Shown: positions 8,686-17,654, counted from the first letter of the stretch. The stretch: DNA of 58,634 nucleotides from an uncultured bacterium (GCA_937983075.1 CALKAQ010000119.1:1-58634); one strand, 5' to 3'. The notes: a model not told the origin generated them from the sequence alone. Made by a program: numbers and translations.

Positions 8686-9294
8686 TCAGGTCTGTTCTTG
8701 CTGTTTGCGTGCGGAATGGCTCAAGACGTGATCGATGACGCCATAGCCTTTGGCCTCTTCAGCAGACATATAGTAGTTACGGTCAGTATCTTGCTCGACT
8801 TTCTCCAGCGGTTGCCCGGTGTGTTTAGCCAAAATTTCATTTCCGATGGCCTTCAACCGTAAAATCTCTCGGGTTTCGATCTCAATGTCCGTTGCTTGGC
8901 CTCGTGCACCACCCATAGGTTGGTGAATCATGATCCGAGAGTGGGGCAGCGCAAATCGCTTCCCCGGGGCACCGCCGGCGAGCAAGAGCGCTCCCATGCT
9001 GGCAGCCAAACCAACGCAATATGTCGCTACATCGCACTTGATATATTGCATGGTATCATAAATTGCCAGCCCGGCATATACGAGGCCGCCCGGACTGTTA
9101 ATGTACAGCGTGATGTCCTTTTCCGGATCGTCGGCCTCGAGAAAAAGCATTTGGGCGACAACCAGGTTGGCGACGTGATCGTCGATGGGACCACCCAAAA
9201 AAATGATCCGTTCTTTCAGGAGGCGGGAGTAAATGTCGTAAGCCCGTTCTCCTCGGTTTGTCTGCTCAATGACCATTGGAATGAGCGTACTCAT
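8686..9294 (-). CDS. clpP: ATP-dependent Clp protease proteolytic subunit
   Basis: Serine protease that forms the tetradecameric chamber partnered by ClpX. The product is about 202 residues. Catalytic Ser99 lies in GLAASMGA, His124 in IMIHQPMGG, and the Asp in QDTDR. The N-terminus LIPMVIEQTNRGERAYDIYS matches the family. The ATG at 9294 gives the usual length, but the best ribosome-binding site (GGAAGG) is better spaced for a GTG two codons upstream (9300). It lies between tig and clpX, the order typical of Proteobacteria and Clostridia rather than Bacillus, where clpP is elsewhere. Confidence 0.96.
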   Translation of the reverse strand: MSTLIPMVIEQTNRGERAYDIYSRLLKERIIFLGGPIDDHVANLVVAQMLFLEADDPEKDITLYINSPGGLVYAGLAIYDTMQYIKCDVATYCVGLAASMGALLLAGGAPGKRFALPHSRIMIHQPMGGARGQATDIEIETREILRLKAIGNEILAKHTGQPLEKVEQDTDRNYYMSAEEAKGYGVIDHVLSHSARKQQEQT

Positions 9295-9408
9295 CGTCAC
9301 TCGTCTCTTCCTTCCTGTACGATATGCGCCCATCACAACCGGCACGCTCACCCGGCACTCCTATTTTTCCCGTGATGAAGGCGAACTCGGTCGACGTCTG
9401 CGGCCGGA

Positions 9409-10812
9409 CTATTCGGAGCCGACATTTGCCCTTACTTCGCTTTCGCCTGCCTCGACATCGGTCTCGTCTTCTGCCGTGCTGTCTTCCGCGTCGTCTGCTT
9501 CGTGTGCATCGACGAACTCTTCAGTGACGTGAGCGTGCTCGACAAGAAAATCTACCGTCTTGCGGACGCGTATGGAAGAGGCGATCCGCTCCCGAACTTC
9601 TTCCCTTTGCAGGGACTTCTTCATTTCTTCCCTTTCGTTGCCTTCTCGCCCTGCAAGCATTTCCTCAATGCGGGCGTCAATGTCTTCAGGAGTGGCTTCA
9701 ATGCCTTCCGCCTCAGCAACCGCCTCGATGACAAGCGAAGCTTTCACGCGTTTTTCCGCATCCGGACGCATCTCGTCTTTCAACTGCTCAAGCGTTTGTT
9801 CCGTAGCTTCAAGATACATCTCGAGGGTGAGCCCTTGGAACGCCAAACTTTGCCTCATGTCATCGAGCATGCTTTGAATCTCCCGTTCAATCAACACTTC
9901 GGGAAGATTCACTTGTGCCTGGGCAGCCACAGCTTCGATCACCTGGTTGCGCAAGGCATCTTCGGCTCGATTGACGGCTTCCTTCTCCAGGTTCTCCCGG
10001 ATTTGCTCACGTAATTCAGCCAGCGTCTCTTTATCACTGACATCTTTGGCAAAATCATCGTCGAGCTCAGGGAGCTGCCGAACCTTGATTTCGTTGACGG
10101 TCACCTTGAACACGGCATCTTTCCCTGCGAGCTCTTCGTTGTGATAGTTTTCAGGGAAAGTGACTTTGACGTCAATTTCCTCGTTGACTTTGGCCCCGAC
10201 CAGCTGTTCTTCGAAACCGGGAACCAAGCGGCCGCTGCCGACCTGAAGCTGGTATGCTTTGGCAGCCCCGCCCTGGAAAGGTTGGCCGTCAATATATCCT
10301 TCGAAGTCAATGACCACATAGTCACCTTCGGCAACCGTGTCGCGTTCGGCGACGACAAGTTGGGCTTGACCTTCACGCAAATGCTCAAGCATGTGGTCGA
10401 CGTCGTGATCGTCCACCTTGCGAATTCGCTTCGTTACGGCGACACCGCGGTACTCACCCAACACGACCTCAGGTTTCAGCTGAACGGTAGCTTTAAAGCG
10501 AAATGGTTTGCCGCTCTCGAATTCGAGGATATCGATGTCCGGCTGGTCGATGGGCTCGAGGTTGTGAATCTCCAGCGCTTCTTTGTACGCACTCGGAATG
10601 AGGTAGTCGATAGCCTCTTCGTAGAGTACCTCTTTTCCGAACCGTGATTCTACCACCGAGCGCGGTGCCTTTCCTTTGCGAAACCCTGGAATGTTGATCT
10701 CGCGCACGACCTTGCGGTAAGCGCGATCGAGTGCCTTCTCAACTTGTTCCGAGTCAACTTCGATTTCCAAGGCGACGCAATCGTTCTCCAACTTTTCGAC
10801 TGAGGTCTTCAA
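9409..10812 (-). CDS. tig: Trigger factor
   Basis: Ribosome-associated chaperone and peptidyl-prolyl isomerase acting on nascent chains. The 467-residue product has the N-terminal ribosome-binding domain with the signature GFRKGKAPRSVVE, the FKBP-type domain (about residues 160-245) and a long helical C-terminal domain. It ends in a very acidic tail of about 40 residues, longer than usual. The start is a TTG at 10812, 8 nt after AAGGAG. It is the first gene of the tig-clpP-clpX unit. The nearest clear promoter is the one that also reads tRNA-Leu. Confidence 0.96.
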   Translation of the reverse strand: MKTSVEKLENDCVALEIEVDSEQVEKALDRAYRKVVREINIPGFRKGKAPRSVVESRFGKEVLYEEAIDYLIPSAYKEALEIHNLEPIDQPDIDILEFESGKPFRFKATVQLKPEVVLGEYRGVAVTKRIRKVDDHDVDHMLEHLREGQAQLVVAERDTVAEGDYVVIDFEGYIDGQPFQGGAAKAYQLQVGSGRLVPGFEEQLVGAKVNEEIDVKVTFPENYHNEELAGKDAVFKVTVNEIKVRQLPELDDDFAKDVSDKETLAELREQIRENLEKEAVNRAEDALRNQVIEAVAAQAQVNLPEVLIEREIQSMLDDMRQSLAFQGLTLEMYLEATEQTLEQLKDEMRPDAEKRVKASLVIEAVAEAEGIEATPEDIDARIEEMLAGREGNEREEMKKSLQREEVRERIASSIRVRKTVDFLVEHAHVTEEFVDAHEADDAEDSTAEDETDVEAGESEVRANVGSE

Positions 10813-10907
10813 GCAACAAGCTCCTTCCGTAGCAAGAGGGGATCAAAGTAAGCTAGTTGGCGGGATGCCCGCTTGTCTACTGAGGTGAGTCAGGCTAAGC
10901 CCGTGAA

Positions 10908-10991
10908 TGGTGCGAGAGGGGGGACTCGAACCCCCACGCCGTAGGCACACGCTCCTAAGGCGTGCGCGTCTGCCTGTTCCGCCACTCTCGC
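10908..10991 (-). tRNA. tRNA-Leu (anticodon TAG)
   Basis: An 84-nt class II tRNA with acceptor GCGAGAG/CTCTCGC, encoded CCA, anticodon loop CTTAGGA (anticodon TAG, reads CUA) and T-loop GTTCGAGTC. It is preceded by its own promoter and followed, without an obvious terminator, by tig. Confidence 0.93.
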
Positions 10992-11067
10992 ATATGAGGT
11001 TGTACCACTGCTGATGGGAGCGGGAATGCTCCGGGAACTACACGACGTTTGAGCCTATATCCTACTC

Positions 11068-11096
11068 ATCATACCGACTGCCTGTGGTGATGTCAA
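11068..11096 (-). promoter_or_regulatory. Sigma-A promoter for tRNA-Leu (and perhaps tig)
   Basis: The minus strand shows TTGACA (11091-11096), a 17-nt spacer and TATGAT (11068-11073). It lies about 75 nt upstream of mature tRNA-Leu. Confidence 0.85.
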
Positions 11097-11118
11097 GAAA
11101 AAGATGGCGAATAGTACA

Positions 11119-11153
11119 GAAAGCCCCGCTTTTTCGCCAAAAGCGGGGCTTTC
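11119..11153 (-). terminator. Terminator after tRNA-His
   Basis: A perfect 15-bp inverted repeat (GAAAGCCCCGCTTTT and its complement, 5-nt loop) lies directly downstream of tRNA-His. On the minus strand the stem ends in CTTTC, so the U-rich end is within the stem. It can act in either direction. Confidence 0.75.
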
Positions 11154-11156
11154 GTA

Positions 11157-11234
11157 TGGGGTGAGTGACCGGAGTCGAACCGGCGGCCTCCAGGGCCACA
11201 ACCTGGCGCTCTAACCAGCTGAGCTACACCCACC
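11157..11234 (-). tRNA. tRNA-His (anticodon GTG)
   Basis: Anticodon loop TTGTGGC. The acceptor is GTGGGTG/CACTCAC with an encoded extra 5' G(-1) opposite C73, the histidine identity element, and an encoded CCA. Last tRNA of the Gly-Arg-His transcript. Confidence 0.93.
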
Positions 11235-11245
11235 ACGACTGAACT

Positions 11246-11322
11246 TGGTGCGCCTGGGAGGATTCGAACCCCCGGCCAAGAGCTTAGAAGGCTCCTGCTC
11301 TATCCAGCTGAGCTACAGGCGC
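11246..11322 (-). tRNA. tRNA-Arg (anticodon TCT)
   Basis: A 77-nt cloverleaf with acceptor GCGCCTG/CAGGCGC, anticodon loop CTTCTAA (anticodon TCT, reads AGA/AGG) and encoded CCA. Confidence 0.93.
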
Positions 11323-11325
11323 CGG

Positions 11326-11399
11326 TGGAGCGGGTGAGGGGAATCGAACCCCCACGACTGGCTTGGAAGGCCAGGGCTCTACCATTGAGCTACACCCGC
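11326..11399 (-). tRNA. tRNA-Gly (anticodon TCC)
   Basis: A 74-nt cloverleaf with acceptor GCGGGTG/CACCCGC, anticodon loop CTTCCAA (anticodon TCC), discriminator T and encoded CCA. Only 3 nt separate it from tRNA-Arg, and its 5' end lies about 10 nt after the predicted transcription start. Confidence 0.93.
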
Positions 11400-11414
11400 A
11401 TGCCTCACTGTATT

Positions 11415-11443
11415 ATTATAGCGTAATTTTCCCTATAACGCAA
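11415..11443 (-). promoter_or_regulatory. Sigma-A promoter for tRNA-Gly-Arg-His
   Basis: The minus strand shows TTGCGT (11438-11443), a 17-nt spacer and a perfect TATAAT (11415-11420), immediately upstream of tRNA-Gly. Confidence 0.82.
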
Positions 11444-11475
11444 CCAGTGAATGCTTGCCCCAGACAAAAGTCGTG

Positions 11476-11553
11476 TGGTCGGGGCGGTGAGATTCGAACT
11501 CACGACCTCCTGTTCCCAAAACAGGCGCGCTGACCAAGCTGCGCCACGCCCCG
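11476..11553 (-). tRNA. tRNA-Pro (anticodon TGG)
   Basis: A 78-nt cloverleaf with acceptor CGGGGCG/CGCCCCG, anticodon loop TTTGGGA (anticodon TGG) and encoded CCA. It starts 9 nt after the rdgB stop with no promoter or terminator between, so it is probably cotranscribed with rdgB. Confidence 0.93.
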
Positions 11554-11562
11554 TAGCCGATG

Positions 11563-12204
11563 TCAAACATCAGCAGGAGTTAGTGTATCACGGGATTTCT
11601 GTGAGGTCAAGTCATTTAGAAACTCAACAGCTGCCCGGAGAGCGCGCCCGCGATGGCTGATCCGATCTTTTTCCTCCGGGGACATGTCAGCAAACGTCCG
11701 ATCGTATCCAAGCGGCACGAACAGCGGATCATAACCGAAACCGTGACCGCCTTGCGACGGCTCCTCGGCAATGTATCCCTCGCACCGCCCTTCCCCTTCC
11801 CATATGATACGGCCTTGCGCCGCCAGAACAATGGTGCAGACAAATGCAGCCGTGCGGCGTTCGTGCGGCACGCCTCGCAGCCGCTCCAAAAGCAGCGCAT
11901 TATTCTGGGCGTCGCTTGCATCTTCACCAGCATACCGGGCCGACCGCACTCCCGGCTCGCCGCCCAAAGCATCGACCACAAGCCCGCTGTCATCAGCCAT
12001 CACGATGGTATGGTCGTCTACCGCCGTTTGAATCCCCAGCGCTTTCAGGCGTGCATTCTCCACAAACGTGCTGCCCGTCTCTTCAATGGCCGGAGCGTCC
12101 GGCAAATCCGCCAAGGACGTGACTTGCAGCGGCAAACCCGCCAGCAAGCGAGCCAGCTCGTTGACTTTCCCTTGATTGCGCGTCGCGAGGACGATTTTCC
12201 GCAA
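11563..12204 (-). CDS. rdgB: dITP/XTP pyrophosphatase (RdgB/HAM1)
   Basis: Hydrolyses non-canonical purine triphosphates (ITP, dITP, XTP) to monophosphates, keeping them out of nucleic acids. The 213-residue product has the N-terminal signature LATRNQGKVNEL, the metal-binding segment ADDSGL and the GFGYDPLF motif. The start is a TTG at 12204, 10 nt after AGGAG and 3 nt after the rph stop. The gerM-rph-rdgB order is the same as in Bacillus apart from the murD insertion. Transcription probably continues into tRNA-Pro. Confidence 0.95.
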   Translation of the reverse strand: MRKIVLATRNQGKVNELARLLAGLPLQVTSLADLPDAPAIEETGSTFVENARLKALGIQTAVDDHTIVMADDSGLVVDALGGEPGVRSARYAGEDASDAQNNALLLERLRGVPHERRTAAFVCTIVLAAQGRIIWEGEGRCEGYIAEEPSQGGHGFGYDPLFVPLGYDRTFADMSPEEKDRISHRGRALRAAVEFLNDLTSQKSRDTLTPADV

Positions 12205-12207
12205 AGG

Positions 12208-12951
12208 TTATTCACTCCTAGGCTTCAGCGGAATGGGTCCCAACACCTCTTGCTGCTTCTCGATCAGCTGGGCAATTCCTTCTTGAGCCAATTGAAACAG
12301 CTCATTCATTTGCTCCATGGTAAAGGGCTCCCCTTCGGCCGTCCCCTGCAGTTCCACGATGCGGCGATCGCCGGTCATTACGACGTTCATGTCCACTTGT
12401 GCCTGCGAATCTTCCTCATAGCACAAATCAAGGACAGGAGTGCCGTCCACGATGCCGACGCTCGTGGCGGCAAGCCAATCGGTGAGGGGCAAATGCTCCC
12501 AGCCTTCTTGCTCTTTCAATCGGCCCAACGCATCGGCCAACGCAATGAACGCTCCCGTAATGGCCGTCGTACGCGTTCCGCCGTCTGCTTGAATGACGTC
12601 GCAATCGATCCAAATGGTCCGCTCGCCAATGGCCGTCAAGTCGACCACCGCGCGCAGGCTGCGGCCGATGAGGCGCTGGATTTCGTGGGTGCGTCCCCCC
12701 ACCTTGCCGCGGCTGGACTCGCGCGGCTGACGATTGGTGGTCGCTCCCGGCAGCATACCGTATTCGGCCGTGACCCAGCCTGTCCCCTCTCCGCGCATCC
12801 AAAGCGGGACTCGATCCTCTATGGTTGCCGTGCAAATAACACGCGTATTCCCCATCACCACGAGCACCGAACCTGCCGGATGCATCAAATAGTTCCGCTC
12901 CACATGCATGGGACGCAACTCATTGGGCAGTCGGCCGTCAATTCGCTGCAA
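12208..12951 (-). CDS. rph: Ribonuclease PH
   Basis: Phosphate-dependent 3'-5' exoribonuclease that trims tRNA 3' ends. The 247-residue product contains the PH-fold signatures RGEGTGWVTAEYGMLPGAT, IDCDVIQADGGTR and the C-terminal VDMNVVMTG. I chose the TTG at 12951, which gives LQRIDGR as the N-terminus: it matches the family start and sits 7 nt after GGAGGAGG. A GTG eight codons upstream would run through that ribosome-binding site. Confidence 0.95.
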   Translation of the reverse strand: MQRIDGRLPNELRPMHVERNYLMHPAGSVLVVMGNTRVICTATIEDRVPLWMRGEGTGWVTAEYGMLPGATTNRQPRESSRGKVGGRTHEIQRLIGRSLRAVVDLTAIGERTIWIDCDVIQADGGTRTTAITGAFIALADALGRLKEQEGWEHLPLTDWLAATSVGIVDGTPVLDLCYEEDSQAQVDMNVVMTGDRRIVELQGTAEGEPFTMEQMNELFQLAQEGIAQLIEKQQEVLGPIPLKPRSE

Positions 12952-12987
12952 TCCGACCCCTCCTCCCCCAAACACAGATACGAGCTG

Positions 12988-14400
12988 TCATTCAACTTTC
13001 TGGGCAGGCGGCCGCATCAAGCTCACATGCTTGCCCACCAACCGGCGAAAAGCATCCCCGCGCTCGGCAAAATTGCGAAACATGTCGAAGCTCGCACAAC
13101 CCGGACTGAGGAGCACAACATCACCGGAAACCGCACAGTGAACGGCTTTCATCACCGCGTCTTCAAGCGAAGCGGCGTGAATGATTTCCGGCGAGGCGGA
13201 TTGGCCGGCACGAATGCGCTCCACCGCCTCTTGAATCGCCTGAGCCGTTTCCCCGATAAGGATGAGGGTCTTGACATGTTCGTTGACAGCCTCGGCCATG
13301 CGATCGAAGGGCAACCCCTTGTCATAGCCGCCGGCGATGAGGATGATCGGCTCGCTGAAAGAGCGAATTCCAGCGACGGCACGGTCGGGTGTCGTTGAAA
13401 TGGAGTCGTTGTAATACCGAACGCCCCACGCCTCTTCGACCAACTCCAGGCGATGGGGTACCCCCTTGAACTCGCGGATGACGTCGCGCATCACGGATGC
13501 CGGGACGCCAACGGGTTCGACAGCAGCCACAGCCGCCAGCACGTTTTCGACATTGTGTTTGCCCAACAACCGGATTTCGTCCAGATGACAAACCACCGTT
13601 TGTTGCCACGAATCCGGGCGGGCAATCACTATTTCGCCGTCCCGTATGAACACTCCCGCTTGCAGCGCTTGCGAAGAACTAAAATAGCGCACTTGCCCGA
13701 CGGTGTATGCGGCAAAATTTCTCACCGTCGGGTCATTCCAGTTGAACACCGCCCAATCGGATTTTTCCTGCCAGCGCACAATTTCGGTTTTGGCCGCGAC
13801 GTAGGCTTCCATGGAACCGTGTTCTTGCAAATGGTTCGGAGTGATGTTCGTGACGACGGCAATGTGTGGAGAACGCCTGAGTTGATCGAGCTGGAAACTC
13901 GACAGCTCAAGCACCACCCAATCCGTCTCCGCAATATCGTCCACCGTTTCGATGAGCGGTCGGCCGATATTGCCGCCAACGTGGACGCGCAAGCCGGCTG
14001 CCGCCAGCATTTCCCCGATCAAAGCGGTGGTCGTCGTCTTGCCGCTGGAGCCGGTGACGCCGATGATCGGTGCGGCGCAAAGGTCCATAAAAAGCTGAAT
14101 TTCACTGCTCAGCACGGCACCGCGCCGCCGCGCTTCAACCAAGACGTCCAAGTTTTTGGGCATGCCCGGCGTCACGAATACTCGATCATACTGATGCAAA
14201 TCTTGCATTTCGTGGTGCTGCACGCCGAGGCGAAGTTCTACCGGCATTTCCAATAATTCACGGTACGTTTCGCCCAGTCCGGCGGGCGACTGCTGATCGT
14301 ATGCCGTGATGACGGCGCCCTGTCGAATCAAATAGCGCAGCAGCGCCATGTTGCTCATTCCGAGGCCCAGCACGGCGACGCGTTTGCCGGCCCAATCCAT
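12988..14400 (-). CDS. murD: UDP-N-acetylmuramoylalanine-D-glutamate ligase (divergent MurD)
   Basis: Cytosolic ATP-dependent ligase that adds D-Glu to UDP-MurNAc-Ala. The 470-residue product has a Rossmann-like N-domain (LGLGMSNMALL, residues 11-21), the Mur P-loop GVTGSSGKTTT (114-124), the carbamylated-Lys region and a C-domain. The C-domain signature is YYNDSISTTPDRA instead of the usual NDSKATN found in Bacillus-type MurD. AAGGAG lies 10 nt before the ATG. It sits outside any division/cell-wall cluster, between gerM and rph. Whether it is the only MurD or a second copy cannot be told from this window. Confidence 0.85.
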   Translation of the reverse strand: MDWAGKRVAVLGLGMSNMALLRYLIRQGAVITAYDQQSPAGLGETYRELLEMPVELRLGVQHHEMQDLHQYDRVFVTPGMPKNLDVLVEARRRGAVLSSEIQLFMDLCAAPIIGVTGSSGKTTTTALIGEMLAAAGLRVHVGGNIGRPLIETVDDIAETDWVVLELSSFQLDQLRRSPHIAVVTNITPNHLQEHGSMEAYVAAKTEIVRWQEKSDWAVFNWNDPTVRNFAAYTVGQVRYFSSSQALQAGVFIRDGEIVIARPDSWQQTVVCHLDEIRLLGKHNVENVLAAVAAVEPVGVPASVMRDVIREFKGVPHRLELVEEAWGVRYYNDSISTTPDRAVAGIRSFSEPIILIAGGYDKGLPFDRMAEAVNEHVKTLILIGETAQAIQEAVERIRAGQSASPEIIHAASLEDAVMKAVHCAVSGDVVLLSPGCASFDMFRNFAERGDAFRRLVGKHVSLMRPPAQKVE

Positions 14401-14473
14401 CCAAAATTCACTCCTTGCAGCCCAGTGAATGCCTCCTAGGTTATGAGAACGACAAGCAATATGTTACCAAGGA

Positions 14474-15106
14474 TCATTCGCCGGACAACCACCCATCCGG
14501 AGGAATCAAACTTTCATTGGGCGTCAAGGGCCGGGAAACGTCGAGATGACCGGATAGAGTTGCGATGTTTTCACCCTCGATCAAAATCAGCACTTGATTG
14601 ATATTCGGCAGCTCCAACAAGGTATGAACGATGGAATAAACGGTCAGAATTTCCCCGGTACTCCCTCCCCAATGGTATCGTTGGAGTTCACTCCCAAAAT
14701 CAGCGATTAACAAATCGCCCTCAATACTGACATCTCGAACTACAGTTTCAGGCGGCAATGTCCGAAAGAGGCCGGATTCTTCGGACGGACCGGCTATGAG
14801 CGCTTCGATGATCGCAATCGCCAAGCTTTCGACGCTCGAGTCGACTCCCTCGGCCAATCGTCGAACCTCTGGAATCAAGTACGAAGCGGTGTCATCGGCG
14901 AAAAACAAGGTGACTTCCGGTCCTCGAGGCGTGGTTGACACCAGCCACGATTCGTCCGTCCGCAGGTAATCCCAACGCAAAATCACTGCAAGAAGCACGA
15001 GCATGGCTGCGACAAACAAATGTCCCTTATAGCGCCCGGGGCGCTGCGACGCCTCTTCCGCCGCTCCCGTTGCATGTTTGGATACGGAGGCCGCATTGTT
15101 ATCCAT
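14474..15106 (-). CDS. gerM: GerMN-domain lipid-anchored/membrane protein (GerM-like)
   Basis: A 210-residue protein with one N-terminal membrane segment (about residues 28-45) and an external GerMN domain (about 60-190, with TLFFADD...YLIPEVR and the G.IL.VYSIV..L motif). GerM-type proteins act in spore formation and germination, probably at the peptidoglycan. The start codon overlaps the stop of the upstream amidase by 8 nt, implying translational coupling. That pairing, a peptidoglycan amidase with GerM, supports a cell-wall role in sporulation. Bacillus gerM is also next to rph and rdgB. Confidence 0.85.
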   Translation of the reverse strand: MDNNAASVSKHATGAAEEASQRPGRYKGHLFVAAMLVLLAVILRWDYLRTDESWLVSTTPRGPEVTLFFADDTASYLIPEVRRLAEGVDSSVESLAIAIIEALIAGPSEESGLFRTLPPETVVRDVSIEGDLLIADFGSELQRYHWGGSTGEILTVYSIVHTLLELPNINQVLILIEGENIATLSGHLDVSRPLTPNESLIPPDGWLSGE

Positions 15107-17483
15107 CGGCGTTCACTTCTCCTTCGTTGTCTGAAAGATAGTAAAACGTCCCGCTGGACAAGGCATTCTCAATCCTCGCTTGATACTCCTCTATCTTATG
15201 GATCACTTCAATTTCACCTTCAATAGTCTTTTCACGTACATAAGAGACTATGCCGTGAAAGATTCCTTGAGCCAGGCGCTCCCGGAAATCGGGATCACTG
15301 AGGAGTCGTTCTTCTTCGGGATTGCTCAAAAAGGCCAGTTCAACCAGAATGCTCGGAACGGCGTCATTGCGGATCACCCGAAAGTTTGCTTGTTTGACGC
15401 CGCGATCCGCCCTTCCTCCGGCCGCGACGAGTTCCCGCTGCACGGCTCCGGCCAGTCGGATGGCATCCGGATGCACTATGGACGAGTGGATAAACGTTTC
15501 GGTTCCCGCCCCGTCCGGATTTCCATCCACAGAGTTTGCGTGAATGCTGACGAACAAATCGACGCCGCGTTCTACGGCCATTTCCTGCCGCAACGCCAAA
15601 TCCCGGGACAAAACGCTGTTGAGCGCCGTATCCGTGGTCCGAGAATAATACACTTCAGCGTCGCTCGCTTCGAGAAAACGGCCCAGCTTCAGTGCGACGT
15701 CTAAATTCACGTCTTTCTCCAGCACACCCAATACGGCACCTACCGCACCGGCAAACGGCCCTCCGTGTCCCGGGTCGATCAACACGCTTGTCCCGCTGAG
15801 CGACGGATACTGCGCGACGACGGCGTACCCGATTTCTTCTCCGAGCGGTACGACGAAATAATCGACCTTCCCGTGCAAGTCGAAGACGAAACGAGTGCGG
15901 TTGGTATCTTGGCCGATCCGCAGCTGCCAAACGAGTTCGCTCTCCACCTGACGTACTCTTGTATCAGGCACAAGAACGGTTCCGGCAAAGTCGACGACGA
16001 GGCGTTCTCTGTGGATGGAATCAGCCATGAGATACATCAGCCTCGGCTCGGGCAGCTTCGTCCCGCGAAAGACGGCGACAAAACCATCATCGAATTCGCC
16101 GTACGCCACGTCCTCGATACGATGCGCCGCTTGGAACGAAAGCGTGTCGCCGCTGCGGTCGACGACGAGATCGAGGTAGCGTTCGACGTACAACGTAATG
16201 CGGGTGCGATCCCGTGCGTGGCGACTGGCCCATATATACTCTACGGGTCCACCGTCGCCTTGAATGCGTCTTTCGGGGCCGACGAGTGTGGTCTCCGGCA
16301 AATCGATGGCAATGCGCTCCGGGTCGGACAAGCGAATCATTTCAACCGCTGCGCCCGCCGGAATGTCAAGATGCAGCGCTCCTCCCGAAGCCGAAAATTC
16401 AGCGCGAATTTCCCTTAAAGCATGGTAAATGCGCACGGTGGCCTGACGTTGATCCGGCGACGTGTCAATATGGTAGCCGACGACGTGCTCCAGTTCGGCC
16501 ACGATGCGGACGGTGTCGGGCGTAAACTGACCGAGGCGTATCGCTCGTACGTTGGCGTCTTTCACGTACATCGGGGCCGCAGCGTTGCCCGTATCCAATC
16601 CGTGAAGATCGATGACGAGTTGACTGGGCATTTCCATGAGAAAAGCGTCAATCGTGAAAGGATGCGACGCTGCAATATGAATTTCACGGCTGCCGACGTC
16701 ATTGCCGCGCCAGGTCACCTCGATTTCATGTACACGAGCCGCCCGAATGATTTCCGGCGGCTGAAACGGGATGTCCCGCGGCAGGCGCAGACTTGCATCG
16801 GCAGAACGAATGGACAATGACTGTCTTTGAGGCAAACCTTGCACGTTGGCCGCCAAATTGCCTGCGATGCGCACTTGGGTCGGCAAGCTGGCCAACGGCT
16901 CCCGCGTTTGCGCTTGCACCGTTTCGGTTTGCGATGCAGCCTGTCCGGAGGAGTCGACACCGGGTTCAACCACCGGCTCATCAACGGATTCACCCCCCGC
17001 TCCCTCTTCCCGCCGATCCGCCAAAAAAAACCGCAAGCCTTGCGTCGTCGCACGAGGAGTCAAGATGAGATAAGGACTCTCCCAGGTCACCAATACCCCC
17101 ATGATGTCAGCAAGCGTTCCCAGCGGAACCATCATGCCGCCTTCACCCCAGCGCGCGGGGACGATGAGCTCAACCGCATTGCCGTCGACCACCGCGGCCT
17201 CCGCACCGGCGCGAAACGTCGCCCACCGCTGACCGACGCGAACCGTCACCTCGTCATCTTCAACCGTCACCGTTCCCCCGACCACCGTGACCAATTCCGC
17301 GGGGGCAACAAACGTCGTACCGAAAATTTGCGGCTCATATGGGAGCAGCTGATCGGCGCTGCCGAATGCCAGCTTGGCAAAAGCGCGGACCGTGTTTGCT
17401 GATCCGCCAAAAATTGGGTCAACAACAAATAGAGCAAGCATGGTAACCATTATGTAAATTACAACACGCAACCGGCCAAGCAT
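15099..17483 (-). CDS. Secreted N-acetylmuramoyl-L-alanine amidase with AMIN domains
   Basis: Cleaves the amide bond between MurNAc and the stem peptide. The 794-residue product has an N-terminal signal or anchor segment (about residues 5-22) and a copper-amine-oxidase-N-like domain (about 30-130). Two AMIN-type beta-sandwich regions (about 240-530) follow, then a C-terminal Amidase_3 zinc domain containing IDPGHGG, the SIHANS motif and the catalytic Glu in VELAFLSN. The ATG at 17483 follows GGAGGAG by 9 nt and begins the signal peptide directly. AMIN domains usually target amidases to the septum or envelope. It is coupled to gerM. Confidence 0.9.
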   Translation of the reverse strand: MLGRLRVVIYIMVTMLALFVVDPIFGGSANTVRAFAKLAFGSADQLLPYEPQIFGTTFVAPAELVTVVGGTVTVEDDEVTVRVGQRWATFRAGAEAAVVDGNAVELIVPARWGEGGMMVPLGTLADIMGVLVTWESPYLILTPRATTQGLRFFLADRREEGAGGESVDEPVVEPGVDSSGQAASQTETVQAQTREPLASLPTQVRIAGNLAANVQGLPQRQSLSIRSADASLRLPRDIPFQPPEIIRAARVHEIEVTWRGNDVGSREIHIAASHPFTIDAFLMEMPSQLVIDLHGLDTGNAAAPMYVKDANVRAIRLGQFTPDTVRIVAELEHVVGYHIDTSPDQRQATVRIYHALREIRAEFSASGGALHLDIPAGAAVEMIRLSDPERIAIDLPETTLVGPERRIQGDGGPVEYIWASRHARDRTRITLYVERYLDLVVDRSGDTLSFQAAHRIEDVAYGEFDDGFVAVFRGTKLPEPRLMYLMADSIHRERLVVDFAGTVLVPDTRVRQVESELVWQLRIGQDTNRTRFVFDLHGKVDYFVVPLGEEIGYAVVAQYPSLSGTSVLIDPGHGGPFAGAVGAVLGVLEKDVNLDVALKLGRFLEASDAEVYYSRTTDTALNSVLSRDLALRQEMAVERGVDLFVSIHANSVDGNPDGAGTETFIHSSIVHPDAIRLAGAVQRELVAAGGRADRGVKQANFRVIRNDAVPSILVELAFLSNPEEERLLSDPDFRERLAQGIFHGIVSYVREKTIEGEIEVIHKIEEYQARIENALSSGTFYYLSDNEGEVNADG

Positions 17484-17654
17484 GCAGTTGAGCTCCTCCA
17501 AGCATTTCGCACCGGGATTGGTCAATTTTTCCCAGCCTTGTCAGTCCAGAACTCCTTCGAGAAACGGATCTACTTTCCTCCCGAATGTATGGCAAACAGA
17601 GTGGTTGCGCCTGGCAGACGCCCATATACTTTTTTGACAACCTTTGCGAGGAGA

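Noticed and set aside
10860..10872. GCGGG-ATG-CCCGC hairpin between tRNA-Leu and tig as a terminator
   Set aside because: Only five base pairs and no U-tract. It cannot be claimed to separate tRNA-Leu from tig.
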